Positions 61,491-64,000 of a DNA stretch of 64,000 nucleotides are shown piece after piece. Position 1 is the stretch's first letter. Each line of letters starts with the position of its first letter. A model generated the notes under the pieces. That model worked only from the letters and a program-made list of their open reading frames with translations, had not been told where the DNA came from and did not search any database. A program made the position numbers and the translations under genes. The DNA is taken from positions 1,776,378 through 1,840,377 of the forward strand of contig NZ_JAMZCY010000001.1 of assembly GCF_024519285.1 (NCBI RefSeq). The letters are read 5' to 3'. Origin of the DNA: Cohnella sp. WQ 127256 (lineage in GTDB: Bacteria; Bacillota; Bacilli; Paenibacillales; Paenibacillaceae).

Positions 61491-61575
61491 TCCTGCCCGT
61501 TACTTCAATAGACATCAAAAAGGAGCTGTCCTTTTTTTCGGCAGCTCCACGCTATCGTTCCCCGTTAGTTTAATG
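61491..61575 (+). repeat. dispersed repeat, copy K (complete)
   Basis: CTGCCCGTTACTTCAATAG, hairpin GGAGCTGTCC / GGCAGCTCC with a T-rich loop, then CTATCGTTCCCCGTTAGTTT. Left tag and right tag are intact; the hairpin sequence is again different from other copies. Confidence 0.75.
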
Positions 61576-61618
61576 AGCTATATAAGTACTGAAGACTTAT
61601 CGCAAAATGTTTCTTCGA

Positions 61619-62500
61619 TCAATCCTTTAAACTCCGATATTCTTTAGGTGTCTTATTATAGTGTTTTTTAAAAGACTGAATGAAGTGATTAACATGATTG
61701 AAACCCACTCTACTGGCTACTTCGGTTATTGTGAATTCAGTAGAGTTTAACAACTCGGCACTTTTTTTGATTCGATACTTAATTAAATAGTCATAAGGAG
61801 TCGTATGAAGTGTTTTCTTAAAAATTCGAGTGCACTCAGAAACACTAAGATGTGCAGCATCAGCTATTTCTTGTAGAGATTGGTTATTAGCATAGTTTTG
61901 ATGGATATAACTAATCATCAATTGAATTCGTTCTTGCTGCTGTTTTATGTGTTTGGGCGATTCCACGGTAGCCGAAGAAATATTTGTTATCATGGTCAAC
62001 CATAACTGTACGGTCATAATAGAAACCTCGTATTCCCAACCCCAGTATCTTTTAACGTTGAACTTATCCTTTAAACTCATGAGGATCCCCAACATAGTAA
62101 TTTGCCAATCTGTCTCTGGTCTTATTATTAGCGATAAAAATAAAGAGTTAGTATAAGGAAGTACATAATTTTTTTCCATATGACTGTCTGAATAAAAAGA
62201 AAGTAATTTCTCCGGAAAATTAAAGCTTACATATTCACTATTTTTAGCAACTTGCTTAGATACGTGTAATACTCCCTTATTTATAAAAATTGCATGTCCA
62301 GCTTCTAGCTCATGAGTTACACCATTGACTTGCATAACAATTTTCCCTTCGGTTACCAAAGTAAACTGGAGTTCTTCATGCCAGTGTAATTCATTAAAGC
62401 CTCTGCCCTCTGGAATACAGTTTAAGGAGGTTACGGTATACATAGCATAAGGAAAAGAAGTATCGGGATAATGATTGATCTCGTGTAGTTTATTAACCAA
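61619..62500 (-). CDS. AraC-family regulator, divergent from the EamA exporter
   Basis: A 293-aa regulator with an N-terminal cupin (LHWHEELQFTLVTEGKIVMQ, HELEAGHAIFINKGVLHVSK) and a C-terminal double helix-turn-helix (SLQEIADAAHLSVSECTRIF, ITEVASRVGFNHVNHFIQSF) ending KKHYNKTPKEYR. It starts 134 bp from the divergent transporter gene at 62635, its likely target. Confidence 0.9.
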   Translation of the reverse strand: MVNKLHEINHYPDTSFPYAMYTVTSLNCIPEGRGFNELHWHEELQFTLVTEGKIVMQVNGVTHELEAGHAIFINKGVLHVSKQVAKNSEYVSFNFPEKLLSFYSDSHMEKNYVLPYTNSLFLSLIIRPETDWQITMLGILMSLKDKFNVKRYWGWEYEVSIMTVQLWLTMITNISSATVESPKHIKQQQERIQLMISYIHQNYANNQSLQEIADAAHLSVSECTRIFKKTLHTTPYDYLIKYRIKKSAELLNSTEFTITEVASRVGFNHVNHFIQSFKKHYNKTPKEYRSLKD

Positions 62501-62634
62501 TTATATCTCCCTTTCAAATATGACGATATAACTATATTTTTTAGAGATATTCTTACAGAATTTTATAAATGATGATGATATTATTATATCCTGTTAAGTG
62601 TTTCAATAATACATTCTGCAAGAAGGAGTTATCC

Positions 62635-63516
62635 ATGAAATTAAATAAATCAAACGTGGTAGTCAATCCGTATATTTTGCTAATTATCGGTATTCTTGCT
62701 ATTGCCATATCATCAATTATGATTAAATCATCAAATACTCCTCCATCCGTTGCAGGAATGTATAGATTATATATAACTGTATTAATCATGCTTCCTTTTG
62801 TGTCTTGGAAAAAACTTAGATTAACACGATTAACTATGTGTGACTGGAGCCTTATATTATCTGCCGGATTTTTTCTTGGATTACATTTTTTATTTTGGAT
62901 GGAATCTTTATCTTACACATCGGTAGCAAGTTCGATGGTTATTTTGACTTTACAACCGCTGTTCGTAATGATTGGATCCTATTTTATTTTTAAAGAACGA
63001 GTAAACAGACTAATGGTAGTAAGCATGATAACTGCCGTATTCGGTTCTATCATTATAGCTTGGGGCGATTTAGGTGTCTCAAGAGAAGCACTGATCGGAG
63101 ATGCACTTTCATTATTGGGGACTGTCTCGATTGCTGCTTATATGCTGGCTGGACAAAAAGTGAGCCATAAAATACCAGCTAATGTATACAGCGTTATTGT
63201 TTTTTTCATTGGTGGTAGCGTCATGCTGATATACAGCCTAGTGAACAATTTTTCTTGGACAGGTTATAGTTCCTCTGACTGGATGTACTTCTTTTTACTT
63301 GCCTTAATTCCAACCATATTTGGACATTTTATATTTAATCTGTTGCTAAAATCAATCGGTGCAACTACTATTTCTGTTGGCGTTATCGGTGAGCCTGTGC
63401 TTGCAATAATCCTTGCATACTTTATCTTGGGAGAAGCAGTCACTGCTTCTCAAATCATTGGAGGATTATTAACAATAATGGGAATGGGGTTTTATTTTGG
63501 AGCTAAGTCTAAATGA
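62635..63516 (+). CDS. EamA/DMT-family transporter
   Basis: A 293-aa inner-membrane protein with ten predicted helices in two EamA repeats. The start at 62635 (MKLNKSNVVV) has AAGGAG 8 nt upstream; the open frame extends 22 codons further but without a site. Repeat 1 holds LGLHFLFWMESLSYTSVASS and repeat 2 FNLLLKSIGATTISVGVIGE, both typical. Such proteins export amino acids or small metabolites; the divergent AraC gene probably controls it. Confidence 0.9.
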   Translation: MKLNKSNVVVNPYILLIIGILAIAISSIMIKSSNTPPSVAGMYRLYITVLIMLPFVSWKKLRLTRLTMCDWSLILSAGFFLGLHFLFWMESLSYTSVASSMVILTLQPLFVMIGSYFIFKERVNRLMVVSMITAVFGSIIIAWGDLGVSREALIGDALSLLGTVSIAAYMLAGQKVSHKIPANVYSVIVFFIGGSVMLIYSLVNNFSWTGYSSSDWMYFFLLALIPTIFGHFIFNLLLKSIGATTISVGVIGEPVLAIILAYFILGEAVTASQIIGGLLTIMGMGFYFGAKSK

Positions 63517-63540
63517 ATACTCTTACCCATTTTAATAAAC

Positions 63541-63574
63541 AGAAGGCAGCCTGATAATTGGCTGCCTTCTGTTT
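63541..63574 (+). terminator. terminator after the EamA gene
   Basis: AGAAGGCAGCC and GGCTGCCTTCT form a perfect 11-bp stem around TGATAATT, followed by GTTTC, 25 nt after the stop codon. Confidence 0.8.
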
Positions 63575-63589
63575 CTATCACCATACTAA

Positions 63590-63661
63590 CCTGCCAGTTA
63601 CTTCAAAAAAAGGAGTTCACTCGTAGCAAGCTCCTCAACTATCGTTTCCCGTTAGTTTAAT
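63590..63661 (+). repeat. dispersed repeat, copy L (complete)
   Basis: CCTGCCAGTTACTTCAAAAA, imperfect hairpin GGAGTTCACTCGTAGCAAGCTCC-like (GGAG...CTCC), then CTATCGTTTCCCGTTAGTTT. It ends 10 bp before the stop codon of the next minus-strand gene. Confidence 0.7.
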
Positions 63662-63670
63662 AATATTACA

Positions 63671-64000
63671 CTATTTATAAAGCTCATCGATCGAAACACC
63701 ATTCAACACGTGATTAACAACGATTGGAAGCCTCTTTACGAACTTGTTCCATTTCACGCCCTCAAAGATAAATAGTTCTTCGTGCTCGACGTCGAAGCTG
63801 CCTAAACATTTCTGATCAGGGATCCAAATGATAAATCCGGTACCGCCATAACCTTCTACTTCTTTTGTAAAATCCAGAAAAACTCTACCTTGCCATTGTA
63901 TCGGCTTCACGTCAAAAATCGTTTCGAATTCGATGTATTCAGTGGGGCATGACTCAGTAAGATCAATTCTTCGATTTTCAGTTCCGAGCCATTTAATGAT
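63671..64000 (-). CDS. hypothetical protein, 5' end outside the window (partial)
   Basis: The frame is open to the window edge (110 codons), so the GTG at 63910 is internal. The visible part has strand-rich, aromatic sequence: IKWLGTENRRIDLTESCPTE, then DVKPIQWQGRVFLDFTKEVE, GFIIWIPDQKCLGSFDVEHE, and a C-terminal VVNHVLNGVSIDELYK. No family is recognised with confidence; the layout recalls small SMI1/KNR4- or YqiW-like solitary proteins. No membrane segment or signal. Confidence 0.6.
   Translation of the reverse strand: MIKWLGTENRRIDLTESCPTEYIEFETIFDVKPIQWQGRVFLDFTKEVEGYGGTGFIIWIPDQKCLGSFDVEHEELFIFEGVKWNKFVKRLPIVVNHVLNGVSIDELYK

Overview
The window looks like a chromosomal segment of a Paenibacillus- or Cohnella-type member of the Bacillales. 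The evidence is strong AGGAGG-type ribosome binding sites, secreted proteins with SLH, copper-amine-oxidase-like and CAP domains, Lpl/Yte-type sugar ABC transporters without their own ATPase, cre-like and LexA-like boxes of the Gram-positive type, ECF sigma factors and many GNAT/AraC/DUF families. No rRNA, tRNA, CRISPR array, transposase or phage gene was found.

1-6.9 kb: a minus-strand catabolic operon headed by an extradiol (meta-cleavage) dioxygenase, followed by an HsaA-like flavin monooxygenase, a C-C hydrolase-like alpha/beta hydrolase, a split-barrel flavoprotein and a two-subunit CoA transferase (second subunit cut by the window edge). It has an almost perfect sigma-54 promoter. The gene just upstream encodes a PAS/AAA+/Fis sigma-54 activator, and cre boxes lie near both promoters. 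6.9-18.4 kb: ordinary housekeeping or accessory genes: a monoacylglycerol-lipase-like hydrolase, a GHL10 glycosyl hydrolase, lipoproteins, zinc-ribbon membrane proteins, an ECF sigma factor with its partner membrane protein and a typical ECF promoter, YbaK, and three acetyltransferases.

18.4-42.2 kb: a large carbohydrate locus, almost all on the minus strand. Reading 5' to 3' it contains a GHL6 glycosidase (with a divergent AraC regulator), a GDPD-like phosphodiesterase, permease / binding lipoprotein / permease of a sugar ABC importer, a PHP-domain hydrolase, a metallophosphoesterase, a LacI regulator, a PfkB kinase, a GH38 alpha-mannosidase, a leucyl aminopeptidase, an aldo/keto reductase, an IolE/IolI-like TIM barrel, and iolD, iolC, iolA, iolB. 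Three copies of one 18-bp palindrome (TATGGAATCGATACCATA type) sit in its promoter regions and tie transporter and inositol genes to a common LacI-type regulator. The mix suggests uptake and breakdown of a phosphorylated, mannosylated inositol compound.

42.2-64 kb: a mosaic accessory region. It holds a decayed SLH gene, an AlkZ-like protein, a LexA-boxed SOS operon (Y-family polymerase, partner protein, tiny membrane protein), many small or broken genes, a TetR/methionine aminopeptidase pair, a large CAP/SLH surface protein, AraC-controlled reductase and EamA exporter genes, a HAD phosphatase and a truncated gene at the right edge. Dispersed through it is a family of short repeats (tags CTGCCCGTTAGTT and CTATCGTGTCCCGTTAGTT around variable hairpins), all in the same orientation and not seen in the first 44 kb. 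I do not recognise this family; it is the most unusual feature of the window. A pair of 33-codon paralogous lysine-rich miniproteins also lies in this region.
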